Below, piece by piece: positions 44,468 through 52,030 of a DNA stretch of 52,606 nucleotides. The stretch's first letter is position 1; every line of letters begins with the position of its first letter. The notes under the pieces were generated by a model that saw nothing but the letters and a program-made list of their open reading frames with translations, did not search any database and had not been told where the DNA came from. The translations under genes were made by a program, and so were the position numbers. Where the stretch lies: NCBI RefSeq assembly GCF_002264395.1, contig NZ_NFVA01000048.1, forward strand, positions 1 through 52,606, read 5' to 3'. Source of the DNA: Paenibacillus sp. VTT E-133291 (GTDB lineage Bacteria; Bacillota; Bacilli; Paenibacillales; Paenibacillaceae).

Positions 44468-44995
44468 CTATTCGTGAATTACTTCAATTTGATGAGCTTT
44501 TGCGAATGCTTCCAGTCTAGTCCCCATCGCAGTTGTATCATAACGATTCATAAGTCTGGTAAAAATCCATTTCGTGCGTTTGCCTTTATGCTTAATGACA
44601 ACTGCTCCACGCGAGAGGATGATTTTCTCAATATCAGAAGCTGGCAGATAGCGTTCGCGATTGAATTTTATAGTAGATAGTCTAGCATTCTCTACCTTCA
44701 AGTACGGACGTCGGAAGAACAGAAGTGCTGCTAGTAAGTAGTACAAAACGACTCCTAACCAGTTCATAAGCATACCATTACCTTTGGCTTGGTCCACTGA
44801 ACCAATCATCCAAAACATAGTACCTAGCACTAATAACACTACTGGAAATGCAATGTTACGGCCTTTAAAGGTTTCGGTGTTCTTCCCAGGAGATTTAGAT
44901 TTAGATGCGTAAATCGTTTCCTTCCCCTGTTTCTTTCTTTGCTTGTTGATTTGCTGCGTGTTGCGTTGAACCATTCTTTCCCAAGAACGGGCCAT
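44468..44995 (-). CDS. Two-helix membrane protein of unknown function
   Basis: A 175-residue protein not assigned to a family. A basic, Gln/Lys-rich N-terminus of about 45 residues precedes two transmembrane helices (about 50-66 and 78-95: FPVVLLVLGTMFWMIG and WLGVVLYYLLAALLFF). The C-terminal 75 residues are cytoplasmic, with LPASDIEKIILSRGAVVI resembling a PH-like membrane domain. It is probably co-transcribed with the HAD gene. Confidence 0.75.
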   Translation of the reverse strand: MARSWERMVQRNTQQINKQRKKQGKETIYASKSKSPGKNTETFKGRNIAFPVVLLVLGTMFWMIGSVDQAKGNGMLMNWLGVVLYYLLAALLFFRRPYLKVENARLSTIKFNRERYLPASDIEKIILSRGAVVIKHKGKRTKWIFTRLMNRYDTTAMGTRLEAFAKAHQIEVIHE

Positions 44996-45030
44996 ATGCG
45001 TTCCCCCTAGTCATCCAGAAATATCTATGA

Positions 45031-45070
45031 AAAGGAACAGGGTGTTAATGCTTAAGCCCCTTGTTACCTT
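45031..45070 (-). terminator. Terminator overlapping the end of the DUF896 gene
   Basis: On the minus strand GGTAACAAGGG pairs, with two mismatches, with CCCTGTTCC and is followed by TTTTC. The 5' arm lies in the last codons and stop of the DUF896 gene. Confidence 0.6.
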
Positions 45071-45254
45071 GTTCATGCTCATCATTATCAACCAATTCAA
45101 TCGTATTCAATTGTGCTCGAAAGTTATTGCGGATATTCCCCAAATAAATTTCCCGAAGCTTGGCGCGTTCTGCCGTTTCCTCTTGATTAAGGCCTACGCT
45201 CTTCTGTTTGCGTGCCAATTCGTTAATACGCGCGACCAACTCATCAATATTCAA
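45045..45254 (-). CDS. DUF896 protein, YnzC-like
   Basis: A 69-residue helical protein of the DUF896 family. LVARINELARKQKSVGLNQEE and ERAKLREIYLGNIRNNF (in parts) match YnzC of Bacillus subtilis, which is the last gene of the SOS-induced yneA operon. The function is unknown. The start is TTG behind GGGGAGGG. It lies downstream of yneA with a hairpin between them, so it may be partly co-expressed in the SOS response. Confidence 0.9.
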   Translation of the reverse strand: MNIDELVARINELARKQKSVGLNQEETAERAKLREIYLGNIRNNFRAQLNTIELVDNDEHEQGNKGLKH

Positions 45255-45297
45255 AACTTTCCCTCCCCTTATAAATTAATTCTAACTCTGCCATGAG

Positions 45298-45335
45298 AAA
45301 AAGAGCTTGTCAAGGTTTACTCCCTGCAAGCTCTT
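45298..45335 (-). terminator. Terminator/attenuator between yneA and the DUF896 gene
   Basis: AAGAGCTTG pairs perfectly with CAAGCTCTT across 17 bases and is followed by TTTTC on the minus strand. Read-through would be needed to express the DUF896 gene from the yneA promoter. Confidence 0.75.
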
Positions 45336-45363
45336 CATGTCCTCTTAATATGTTCTTAGAATA

Positions 45364-45777
45364 TTAATAAATAGGTAAAGAGAGAATATCTCCAGCATTA
45401 ATCTGACTACCTTTTATGCCATTGGATTTTTTAATTCCTTCTATATATACAGCCGTCTTCATATCAGAAGGTTTATTCTCAAGAGCAATACTCCAAAGTG
45501 TATCTCCACGTTCAACCACTACGCGCTTCTCATCCTTCATTAAAGTAGTAGATCCTGCAAATACATTACCCACTACTGTAAGTCCTGATAGTACGAGCAC
45601 AATGATCAATGTCAGCTTAATAACAAAATCTCTACGGAACAAACGCATCAAGCCTTCAAGCAAAAACTCTGTGATTTCTTTAATCTGAGCTGAATAACGG
45701 GTAATAGGATTATGTCCTAAAGATTCAACCACTGGGGCTTTATCGTAGATGCTACGGTATGTACTGTATTTTAACAT
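45364..45777 (-). CDS. yneA: SOS cell-division inhibitor YneA-like, LysM domain
   Basis: A protein of about 137 residues with an internal membrane helix (FVIKLTLIIVLVLSGLTVV) and a C-terminal LysM domain (VVVERGDTLWSIALENK to INAGDILSLPIY). This matches YneA, which blocks division during the SOS response. The N-terminal cytoplasmic part is longer than in B. subtilis YneA (about 50 residues before the helix). The start is ATG 45777, 9 bases after GGAGG. It is divergent from lexA behind LexA boxes, as in Bacillus. yneB is absent. Confidence 0.9.
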   Translation of the reverse strand: MLKYSTYRSIYDKAPVVESLGHNPITRYSAQIKEITEFLLEGLMRLFRRDFVIKLTLIIVLVLSGLTVVGNVFAGSTTLMKDEKRVVVERGDTLWSIALENKPSDMKTAVYIEGIKKSNGIKGSQINAGDILSLPIY

Positions 45778-45790
45778 GAATATCATCCTC

Positions 45791-45869
45791 CAAACACTTG
45801 TTCTCACTTCCAAAATCATAATAACACGAACATGTGTTTTGTTCAATACTATTTTAGAACAATTGTTCT
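45791..45869 (-). promoter_or_regulatory. yneA promoter with three LexA boxes
   Basis: On the minus strand TTGAAC (complement of 45841-45846) and TATTAT (complement of 45818-45823) are 17 bases apart. GAAC-N4-GTTC-type LexA sites are CGAACATGTGTTTT (45827-45840, in the spacer), the perfect palindrome AGAACAATTGTTCT (45856-45869) and, on the minus strand, AGAACAAGTGTTTG (45791-45804). Confidence 0.85.
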
Positions 45870-45999
45870 CTTTTTTTCAGAGGTCAATATTTACCATATT
45901 ATTCATCTAAGAACCTGCTCTTACCATTTAGATGAAGGAAATGTAATCAATACAAGACTACCATTTATTAACTCTATCGAATTAATATTTATAATAGTT

Positions 46000-46039
46000 A
46001 GAACTTATGTTTGTGCGAACGGTAGTTCTATGTTATAAT
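46000..46039 (+). promoter_or_regulatory. lexA promoter with two LexA boxes
   Basis: TTGTGC (46011-46016) and TATAAT (46034-46039) are 17 bases apart. LexA-type sites AGAACTTATGTTTG (46000-46013) and CGAACGGTAGTTCT (46016-46029) overlap the -35 and the spacer, giving autorepression. Confidence 0.85.
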
Positions 46040-46072
46040 TTTCCCAAACATTACTATATGGGGTTGATTCCA

Positions 46073-46699
46073 ATGTCAAAGATTTCAAGTCGCCAGCTGG
46101 CGATCCTGGAATTTATACGTAGCGAAGTCCGCAGCAAGGGTTATCCTCCTTCCGTCCGGGAGATTGGAGAAGCTGTTGGTCTTGCTTCCAGCTCCACAGT
46201 TCACGGTCATTTGGATCGGCTAGAGAAGAAGGGACTTATCCGTCGAGATCCAACGAAGCCTCGTGCAATAGAATTGCTTGGCCAAGAGGATTCTGAGAAT
46301 GTGCACCATTTCGCACAAACCGTCGCTCGAATTCCTGTCGTAGGTAAGGTTACCGCCGGGGTTCCTATCACTGCTACTGAGAATATTGAAGACTACTTTC
46401 CCCTTCCAACACACTATGTTGGAGATAACAAAGTATTTATGTTATCGGTTCAAGGTGACAGTATGGTCGAAGCTGGGATTATGAATGGTGACTATGTTAT
46501 TGTTCGTCAACAACAAACGGCTGATAACGGAGATATCGTTGTAGCTATGACCGAAGAAGATGAAGCAACCGTTAAGACTTTTTATAAAGAACGTGATCAT
46601 ATACGTCTTCAGCCGGAGAATCCGGCGTACGAGCCTCTTCGCCTTAATCGCGTGACCATTCTCGGCAGAGTTATTGGATTATTTCGAGATATCCACTAA
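46073..46699 (+). CDS. lexA: LexA repressor
   Basis: A 208-residue SOS repressor. The N-terminal winged helix begins SKISSRQLAILEFIRSEV, with the recognition region VGLASSSTVHGHLDRLE. The autocleavage site is Ala95-Gly96 in KVTAGVPIT, and the Ser-Lys dyad is Ser130 in QGDSMVEAGI and Lys168 in EATVKTF. The start is ATG 46073 with only a weak GGGG upstream. It represses itself and the divergent yneA gene through sites in the intergenic region. A strong terminator follows. Confidence 0.97.
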   Translation: MSKISSRQLAILEFIRSEVRSKGYPPSVREIGEAVGLASSSTVHGHLDRLEKKGLIRRDPTKPRAIELLGQEDSENVHHFAQTVARIPVVGKVTAGVPITATENIEDYFPLPTHYVGDNKVFMLSVQGDSMVEAGIMNGDYVIVRQQQTADNGDIVVAMTEEDEATVKTFYKERDHIRLQPENPAYEPLRLNRVTILGRVIGLFRDIH

Positions 46700-46714
46700 G
46701 TATGCACTCCTACC

Positions 46715-46752
46715 AAAAAGGCTGTTCCGCGAATGCGGAGCAGCCTTTTTTT
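46715..46752 (+). terminator. Terminator after lexA
   Basis: AAAAAGGCTG and TCCGC pair with GCGGA and CAGCCTTTTTTT around GAAT, a textbook hairpin with seven T. Confidence 0.95.
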
Positions 46753-46869
46753 CTATGCATTTAGCTTAACCCCATCTGGAACATATGTTCCCGTAGGCTA
46801 AAATGACCATTTTTAAGAATAACCGTTTAGGCATCCTGCTCATATCTTAATTAGAAAGGAGTGTGCACA

Positions 46870-47208
46870 ATGCCAAATTACCGGATTATAGTTGATCTGA
46901 CGCAGCGTATGCTTTATCTTCTTGATAACGACATTGTGATCAGGGGCTTCCCAGTCGGAATCGGTAAAATGTTAACTCAATCACCACTCGGTGAATTCAC
47001 AATCATTAATAAACAACCCGATCCAGGCGGTCCATTTGGGGTCTTTTGGATGGGACTATCTAAGCCTCACTATGGGATACATGGAAATAATGATCCCTCA
47101 TCCATAGGGCACGAAGTATCCCATGGTTGTATTCGTATGTACAATGAGGATGTGTTAGCACTAGCTGCGATTGTTCCAATTGGAACACTAGTAACGATCA
47201 GAAATTAA
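46870..47208 (+). CDS. L,D-transpeptidase catalytic domain protein (YkuD-like)
   Basis: A small protein of 112 residues that is only a YkuD domain: VDLTQRMLYLLDNDIVIRGFP opens the fold, GIHGNNDPSSIG is conserved, and the catalytic motif is SHGCIRM. The domain cross-links peptidoglycan stem peptides through L-Lys/Dap-D-Dap bonds. It lacks a signal peptide and LysM, so it either stays inside the cell or is exported by another route. The start is ATG 46870 after GGAG. It stands alone between two terminators. Confidence 0.88.
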   Translation: MPNYRIIVDLTQRMLYLLDNDIVIRGFPVGIGKMLTQSPLGEFTIINKQPDPGGPFGVFWMGLSKPHYGIHGNNDPSSIGHEVSHGCIRMYNEDVLALAAIVPIGTLVTIRN

Positions 47209-47222
47209 ATCTATCCATAGAT

Positions 47223-47264
47223 AAACACGCCTCACTCCTTGCTTAACGGAGGGGGCGTGTTTGT
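47223..47264 (+). terminator. Terminator after the L,D-transpeptidase gene
   Basis: AAACACGCC and TCC pair with GGA and GGCGTGTTT around TTGCTTAAC, followed by a T-rich stretch, immediately downstream of the stop. Confidence 0.85.
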
Positions 47265-47355
47265 ATTTATGTATTTTTGATGACCTAATAGGAATTATGT
47301 GGTTATATGTCGAATAATGTTAACAGGATTTCAAATTGAAAGGAAGTGTTTCGTT

Positions 47356-47736
47356 TTGAACAACTCAAAAATTAGAACCCTCGTCGATTTTAAAGTCGAT
47401 GCACTTGTTAAACTCTCTGGCTTATTGTTAAATAACGATCAAGCTAGTGGAAAAAAAGTAAATCTACTCACCTCATTTGGCAGTATTCAAGGGACCATCT
47501 CCCCTTCTACCTCCAATAAAGAGGATGTTTTTGACTTAAAATCTCTAATGGATGATGTCATTGTAGATGAATACATATCTTATTTAGGTGCGGAACATCC
47601 CGATAAAAATTTCAGTTATAACTTTGTAGTCCTTAATGATGTTTCTGTTAGACCCTATGCTAGCTATGAATCTCCGATCGAATACAAACAGCTAATTGTT
47701 TATACCGATCAAATCACAGCCTTCAATTTCTTATGA
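47356..47736 (+). CDS. Hypothetical protein
   Basis: A protein of about 126 residues that I do not recognise. The start is a TTG, 9 bases after AAAGGAAG; the open frame extends further upstream without a site. It is soluble, with an acidic centre (DVFDLKSLMDDVIVDEYISYLG) and a C-terminal half that looks beta-rich (YNFVVLNDVSV, YKQLIVYTDQITAFNFL). It is flanked by terminators and so is monocistronic. Confidence 0.65.
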   Translation: MNNSKIRTLVDFKVDALVKLSGLLLNNDQASGKKVNLLTSFGSIQGTISPSTSNKEDVFDLKSLMDDVIVDEYISYLGAEHPDKNFSYNFVVLNDVSVRPYASYESPIEYKQLIVYTDQITAFNFL

Positions 47737-47768
47737 TTTTGACATATTTATTTTAAAAAGCTCTCAAC

Positions 47769-47843
47769 AAAGCACTCAGCAGTTGCCCCAATTTTGCATT
47801 TAGCTTGCAAAATCGGCAGAACTCTGGGTGCTTTCTCTTTTTC
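47769..47843 (+). terminator. Long hairpin terminator after the gene at 47356
   Basis: An extended imperfect stem (AAAGCACTCAGCAGTT with AACTCTGGGTGCTTT, inner AATTTTGCA with TGCAAAATC) is followed by TCTTTTTC. It is unusually long, about 65 bases of stem-loop. Confidence 0.8.
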
Positions 47844-47970
47844 TAATCAGTAGTCGTTTCCTAAATTCCCACGATTTTCGATTATAACAGATACTAGTAG
47901 AGAGGATTCAAGCATATCTTTCAATAAGCAATAAACCTTGCTCTACTGAGATCATTGGAGGTGTGGTTAG

Positions 47971-48549
47971 ATGCTGATTTTTTTGATGTACATGTTTGGC
48001 ATTTTAGGGGTAGTCTTAATGCTAAGTGCCGGTATTCTAGAATTGAAAAAACTATCTACTTCTTCTGAACTGTCTAAGCTCTTAAACGCAATCTCCTCTT
48101 TTAACATCATATTCACCAAAACATTCATTCCCCCCAATCAATCTCACTTGATCGCGCTTAACGAATCTTATAAAAAAATAGCTATAGGCACCAGCGATCC
48201 GAAAACAAGAAAAAAGGCTATAGCAAAGCTATACTCCTTCGAAAATGTATTGGGTTCAGAGATTGTCGTTAACGCACTAACCCTTTCAAAGGTATCTAAA
48301 AGACAACAAAATAGTAAAACAACTGCTTCAAGTGCGGATATTAATGTGCTTAATAGCGCTGACGAAGAGGCTGATGTTATCGAGGAACTTACGCTTAAAA
48401 TATACATGAATAGCAATGAAATACCTATGTATAGCATTTCCTTCTTGCCAGGTTTATTGCCCATTCAACAATCCGACAATCAGTACAAAGAAGCTTACTC
48501 CCAGGTACAGCAATTGCATGCGTTCTTTAGGTCGATCGTATCCGAATAA
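47971..48549 (+). CDS. Hypothetical protein with N-terminal membrane anchor
   Basis: A 192-residue protein I do not recognise. A hydrophobic helix (about residues 1-24) should anchor it in the membrane. The rest is helical and charged, with a Ser/Ala/Lys-rich stretch near 110-125 and an acidic segment ADEEADVIEELTLKIYM. No enzyme motif. GGAGG precedes the ATG. It has no clear operon partner. Confidence 0.7.
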   Translation: MLIFLMYMFGILGVVLMLSAGILELKKLSTSSELSKLLNAISSFNIIFTKTFIPPNQSHLIALNESYKKIAIGTSDPKTRKKAIAKLYSFENVLGSEIVVNALTLSKVSKRQQNSKTTASSADINVLNSADEEADVIEELTLKIYMNSNEIPMYSISFLPGLLPIQQSDNQYKEAYSQVQQLHAFFRSIVSE

Positions 48550-48623
48550 ACACACCTCTTTCGCCCCTTATTACTTCACTTTACTTTTCCAAATTAGAAA
48601 TTTTGAAAATCTTAAGGAATGAC

Positions 48624-48658
48624 AAAAAACGGTCCTTTTGGGAGGGCCGTTTTTGTTT
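48624..48658. terminator. Bidirectional terminator between convergent genes
   Basis: AAAAACGGTCC pairs with GGGCCGTTTTTG. T runs form on both strands between the gene ending at 48549 and the metallo-beta-lactamase gene ending at 48674. Confidence 0.9.
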
Positions 48659-48673
48659 CAGCCAACATTTATT

Positions 48674-49456
48674 TTAAAACTGCACACTAAATCCGTTAAA
48701 TTGATGAATACCCGTACCATGAGCGACAAGATCTCGTTCACGTAATTCACGAACTGCCTTCATAACCTCTTGCAAAATAACTGGATCTAGACCCAACGTA
48801 TTATGAGAACCGAATACTTGAGATACATTTGGAATTTGTGCAATCTTTTCTAAAGAAGCCACTAAATCTGCCGGGCTAGTAGAGGGATAAAAAGCATAAA
48901 TTGGCGTAATATCATACAACAAATCTCCTGTAAACAGATACCTGTTGGCATGATCAAAGATGCTAATATGACCTGGTGAATGACCCGGTGTGTGGTAAAT
49001 TTCTAATCTACGCCCGCCTAAATCAAGCACATCTCCCTCTCGCAATAGAGCAGTTGGTTTCCCTTGAAAAGGCGTATACGTATTAGGATCAAACGTCTCA
49101 GGAACAGGTAGAGTAATATCTCGGCTCATATCTTTTCTGATCTGGGCAAGGGACAAACCTCGTATTCCATTAATTAGCCAATCCTCATCCTCTTTATGAA
49201 CATAGATCGTCTCAAATTGTCCATGACTGCCTATATGGTCTGCATGCACATGCGTAGTGATGACAGCGATAGGTAACTCCGTTAACTGATCCGTTATTCT
49301 TTTTATATTATCGATGCCTAATCCCGTATCAATCAACACCGCTTTCCCTTCCCCTAACAGCAAAAAAGAGTGTACCTTTTCCCAATGTCCATATTCACTG
49401 ATTGCATAAGTAAGTGGATCAATTTTCGTGACTGTGAACCATCGATCTTGAATCAA
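48674..49456 (-). CDS. Metallo-beta-lactamase fold hydrolase
   Basis: A protein of about 260 residues of the MBL/glyoxalase II superfamily. The metal motif is THVHADHIGSHG near residue 75, followed by HTPGHSPGHISI and LFTGDLLYD, and a final SHNTLGL. The fold is that of small hydrolases acting on thioesters, lactones or phosphodiesters; the substrate is unknown. I prefer the TTG at 49456, whose TTGA overlaps the cupin stop and which lies 7 bases after GGAGG; an ATG at 49480 is also possible. It forms a two-gene unit with the cupin. Confidence 0.88.
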   Translation of the reverse strand: MIQDRWFTVTKIDPLTYAISEYGHWEKVHSFLLLGEGKAVLIDTGLGIDNIKRITDQLTELPIAVITTHVHADHIGSHGQFETIYVHKEDEDWLINGIRGLSLAQIRKDMSRDITLPVPETFDPNTYTPFQGKPTALLREGDVLDLGGRRLEIYHTPGHSPGHISIFDHANRYLFTGDLLYDITPIYAFYPSTSPADLVASLEKIAQIPNVSQVFGSHNTLGLDPVILQEVMKAVRELRERDLVAHGTGIHQFNGFSVQF

Positions 49457-49953
49457 GTATGATCCTCCATTCCGTTCCATTTCTCCCTTACCTGCTCTTC
49501 ACCTTTATAATAGTCTGCTTGTTGATCTGCCTGATAAATTTCTTGATAGGGGAGAATGTTGATTTTACCTGAGTCCGGATATTCGCAAACATCTATGCCC
49601 TGGTTCGTTCGGAGATCAAGATACTTGCAAGGTGCATCCGTATGATTATAAAGTTGATGCGCTCCTTCAGGTCCCATTTCAAAAAATAGCACATCACCTT
49701 CAGAAACCTCAGTAAAACCCTCGGGAGTTCTTAACATCGCTTTTCCCGTCAAAATCACAAATATTTCTTCAGCGTTTCTATGAAAATGATAAGGAAAGGA
49801 ATACTTATCTGGATCAAGCGATCTTATGTCGAAGACAAGATGTTTAGAATTAGCGATCTCAGCTAACCTATCACTCGTATGCCAAGCAAACTCAGGGATC
49901 GGTGATAACTTTTGCTTAAACGATACTGTATTTTCATTAAAAATCTTCGCCAA
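49453..49953 (-). CDS. Cupin-domain protein
   Basis: A protein of about 166 residues with a single cupin barrel. The first cupin motif is YHFHRNAEEIFVILTG with His, His and Glu metal ligands, and the second is the EGDVLFFEMGPEGAHQLYNHT region. Cupins of this size include isomerases and sugar-binding or dioxygenase-like proteins; no specific activity is visible. The start is TTG 49953, 8 bases after GAGGGG. It overlaps the metal hydrolase gene downstream, suggesting a shared substrate. Confidence 0.85.
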   Translation of the reverse strand: MAKIFNENTVSFKQKLSPIPEFAWHTSDRLAEIANSKHLVFDIRSLDPDKYSFPYHFHRNAEEIFVILTGKAMLRTPEGFTEVSEGDVLFFEMGPEGAHQLYNHTDAPCKYLDLRTNQGIDVCEYPDSGKINILPYQEIYQADQQADYYKGEEQVREKWNGMEDHT

Positions 49954-50040
49954 ATATAACACCCCTCATCCTTTATGCCGTTCTTTCAATATAATCGGTT
50001 TGGTACTTTATGTAAATAATGATTATTAGGTTTAACAATG

Positions 50041-50069
50041 AAAAAGCCCCGCCAGCTTTGGCGAGACTC
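50041..50069 (-). terminator. Terminator after the DUF4352 gene
   Basis: On the minus strand CTCGCCAA pairs with TTGGCGGG-like bases around AGC, with one mismatch, and is followed by CTTTTTC. It lies about 15 bases after the stop at 50084. Confidence 0.8.
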
Positions 50070-50083
50070 TTATGTGAGATATC

Positions 50084-50707
50084 CTATTTATTTTGAAGAA
50101 CGATTTTGATTTCTCCATCTGAACTAAAACTTAAAACTGTAAAATCAGTATTGATTTCAAGTTCTTTCCAATCCTTAGGAAGCTGGTAAGCTAGTTTGCC
50201 ACGAATTTTCTTTCCCGCAGCTAAAGCGCCGTCCATTGTTCCTATTTGACTATCCAAAGTATGAGCCATGAGATCTTCATTTATGGAGAAGCTGTCTTGA
50301 TACGCATTGAACATTAGCATGGAGCTTACCATATAATCTTTACTGGAAATATTCTCAAGTATAATTCCGATTTCTACAAACTCATTACCCTCTGATGGTT
50401 TTACATAATCGTTTCCCTTAGGCTTATCAAGAGATTCAACTGTAAGCTTAAAATTCTTAGTTGTGATGGTTTGTCCAACTTCAGTTATCATCGTTTCTTT
50501 TGGCTCTTCAGTAGGCTTGCTGGTAGGCTTTTCCGTTTCGACCGGTTTCTCTGTTGCTGCAGTATCATCTACCTTTGCCACTGCTGGTTCTGATTTTGAT
50601 ACTGTAGGTTCACTATCATTCCCCTGTGATCCAATCACCCCTATTACAACAAAAACAATAATAAGCCAAAACCACCATTTTTTAAAAAAAGGTTTCTTTG
50701 TTTTCAA
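50084..50707 (-). CDS. DUF4352 membrane-anchored protein
   Basis: A 207-residue protein: a basic N-terminus, one membrane helix (about residues 11-26) and a Thr/Lys/Glu/Pro-rich low-complexity stalk (about 30-72). A beta-sandwich domain of the DUF4352/telokin-like type follows (EFVEIGIILENISSKDY). It probably sits on the outer face of the membrane or as a lipoprotein-like anchor. The start is TTG behind AGAGGAAG. Function unknown. It is a single gene with its own terminator. Confidence 0.82.
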   Translation of the reverse strand: MKTKKPFFKKWWFWLIIVFVVIGVIGSQGNDSEPTVSKSEPAVAKVDDTAATEKPVETEKPTSKPTEEPKETMITEVGQTITTKNFKLTVESLDKPKGNDYVKPSEGNEFVEIGIILENISSKDYMVSSMLMFNAYQDSFSINEDLMAHTLDSQIGTMDGALAAGKKIRGKLAYQLPKDWKELEINTDFTVLSFSSDGEIKIVLQNK

Positions 50708-50973
50708 TATTCTACTTCCTCTCAGATAATATCCATTTCCAACTTTTGCTAGGAAAATATACCCATATTATCCTATGAAAGATATACCTTTGCAAGAAAA
50801 ATATAAAATAATGTCAGATGATAAGAATAATTGTGACTGTTATATTAAATTCCATTTTACTAGAACTATAAATATAAAATACCTCAACGACAAAGACATC
50901 AAGGGTCTAAAGGTTCTTGTAAAAAGTCATGTATTGCACTCTTCATCACGCTTGAACTTGAGTGAGGTAAAGA
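50708..50973. other. Intergenic region without a supported gene
   Basis: A 76-codon plus-strand frame (50775-51002) is present but has no ribosome site and overlaps the end of the next gene. I see no promoter or terminator of clear quality. Confidence 0.4.
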
Positions 50974-51177
50974 TCACAAGAAATATAAGAGTCCAGCTAT
51001 AACCAAGGAGAGAATCCCTCCTAAAGCAGACCAATTCGCTACTTTGTTTTTAATTTTACGGTCTTCTTTGGATTCGGAATAAAAATTCCCTCTTTGCTGA
51101 GTACCTGTCGTAAATCCTCCAACACATATACCAGAGATCACAAAAAAAGCCAGTCCTATATATATGAATATGCGCAT
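50974..51177 (-). CDS. Small two-helix membrane protein, DUF5316-like
   Basis: A 67-residue protein with two transmembrane helices (FIYIGLAFFVISGICVGG and ALGGILSLVIAGLLYFL). A charged loop, NFYSESKEDRKIKNKV, joins them and resembles the DUF5316 signature. GGAGG precedes the ATG. Function unknown. Confidence 0.75.
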   Translation of the reverse strand: MRIFIYIGLAFFVISGICVGGFTTGTQQRGNFYSESKEDRKIKNKVANWSALGGILSLVIAGLLYFL

Positions 51178-51349
51178 ATTAGTGCTCCTCCCAGGAAAGT
51201 ATTGTATATCTATATATAAGATATTCTAACATTATTCTCCACTACTAATCGGAAAAGTTAAAATGATGTATGGGTATTCTCCTTTTCCATTCGATGGCAT
51301 GAACCCGACTCACATACTCATCCCTGACCCGTTTCGTATTGGTGCGCAA

Positions 51350-51377
51350 CAAAAGACCATACCCGATTGAGTATGGT
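51350..51377 (-). terminator. Terminator after the SmpA/OmlA-like gene
   Basis: ACCATAC (51356-51362) pairs with GTATGGT (51371-51377); the minus strand continues with CTTTTGTTG. It lies within 10 bases of the gene's stop. Confidence 0.65.
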
Positions 51378-51385
51378 GATAGGAT

Positions 51386-52030
51386 CTATTCTAGACTTAA
51401 GGCATTAAGAGGATCGACCCATCCTATTACGATTCCGTTGTCAAAATTAACAATAGATGAACCAAAAAACCATGTGTCTCCATCATTAATTATAGAGCTT
51501 GGTGTTCCCATAGACTTTTTAACTGTTTCTTTAGTATCACCGAGTCCAAACTTTGTGATTCCAATTGAGCTAATTGATGCTTCCTTACTACTGGCTATGA
51601 ATTCTGATGCAGATTCTGTCCCTCTGTCTCTATTCCTTACTGCATCAAACACTGATGTTCCATCTTCATATGTTGGATTTGGTTCGCTTGCAGTTTCAGT
51701 AATCAACTGCTTTCTCCCATGATCTAATTCTGCCTGTACACTTTCTATAACACTTTCTTTGATTTGTTCATTCTGTGAATTTATCGCTTCTAATATTTCA
51801 TTCTTATAGCTTTCAAACTCACTTAATTTTGCATCTATATTGCCAACAGTGGACCAAGAGTCGCTAAAAAGTATCTTTGTTTCCCCTGTTATTCGATTGA
51901 TCAATACCGGAAATTTTTGATCGAGTTTATCATACTTATATATTCCAGGGTAGATGAAAATTCCAAAGGCTACAATACATATTATAATAAATACGTACTT
52001 AAATATTTGCTGAATCTTAGGTTTCCACAT
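51386..52030 (-). CDS. Membrane-anchored protein with SmpA/OmlA-like C-terminal domain
   Basis: A protein of about 214 residues. One N-terminal membrane helix (KYVFIIICIVAFGIFIY) is followed by a coiled, Glu/Gln-rich region. A C-terminal block IGITKFGLGDTKETVKKSMG, then WFFGSSIVNFDNGIVIGWVD, resembles the SmpA/OmlA-type repeat common in secreted Paenibacillus and Bacillus proteins. The start is ATG 52030 after AAGGGG; an in-frame ATG further upstream has no site. Function unknown. Confidence 0.75.
   Translation of the reverse strand: MWKPKIQQIFKYVFIIICIVAFGIFIYPGIYKYDKLDQKFPVLINRITGETKILFSDSWSTVGNIDAKLSEFESYKNEILEAINSQNEQIKESVIESVQAELDHGRKQLITETASEPNPTYEDGTSVFDAVRNRDRGTESASEFIASSKEASISSIGITKFGLGDTKETVKKSMGTPSSIINDGDTWFFGSSIVNFDNGIVIGWVDPLNALSLE

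Noticed and set aside
50775..51002. A 75-codon plus-strand frame starting MKDIPLQEK.
   Set aside because: No Shine-Dalgarno site, unusual codon mix, and it overlaps the supported DUF5316-like gene. Possible but not supported.
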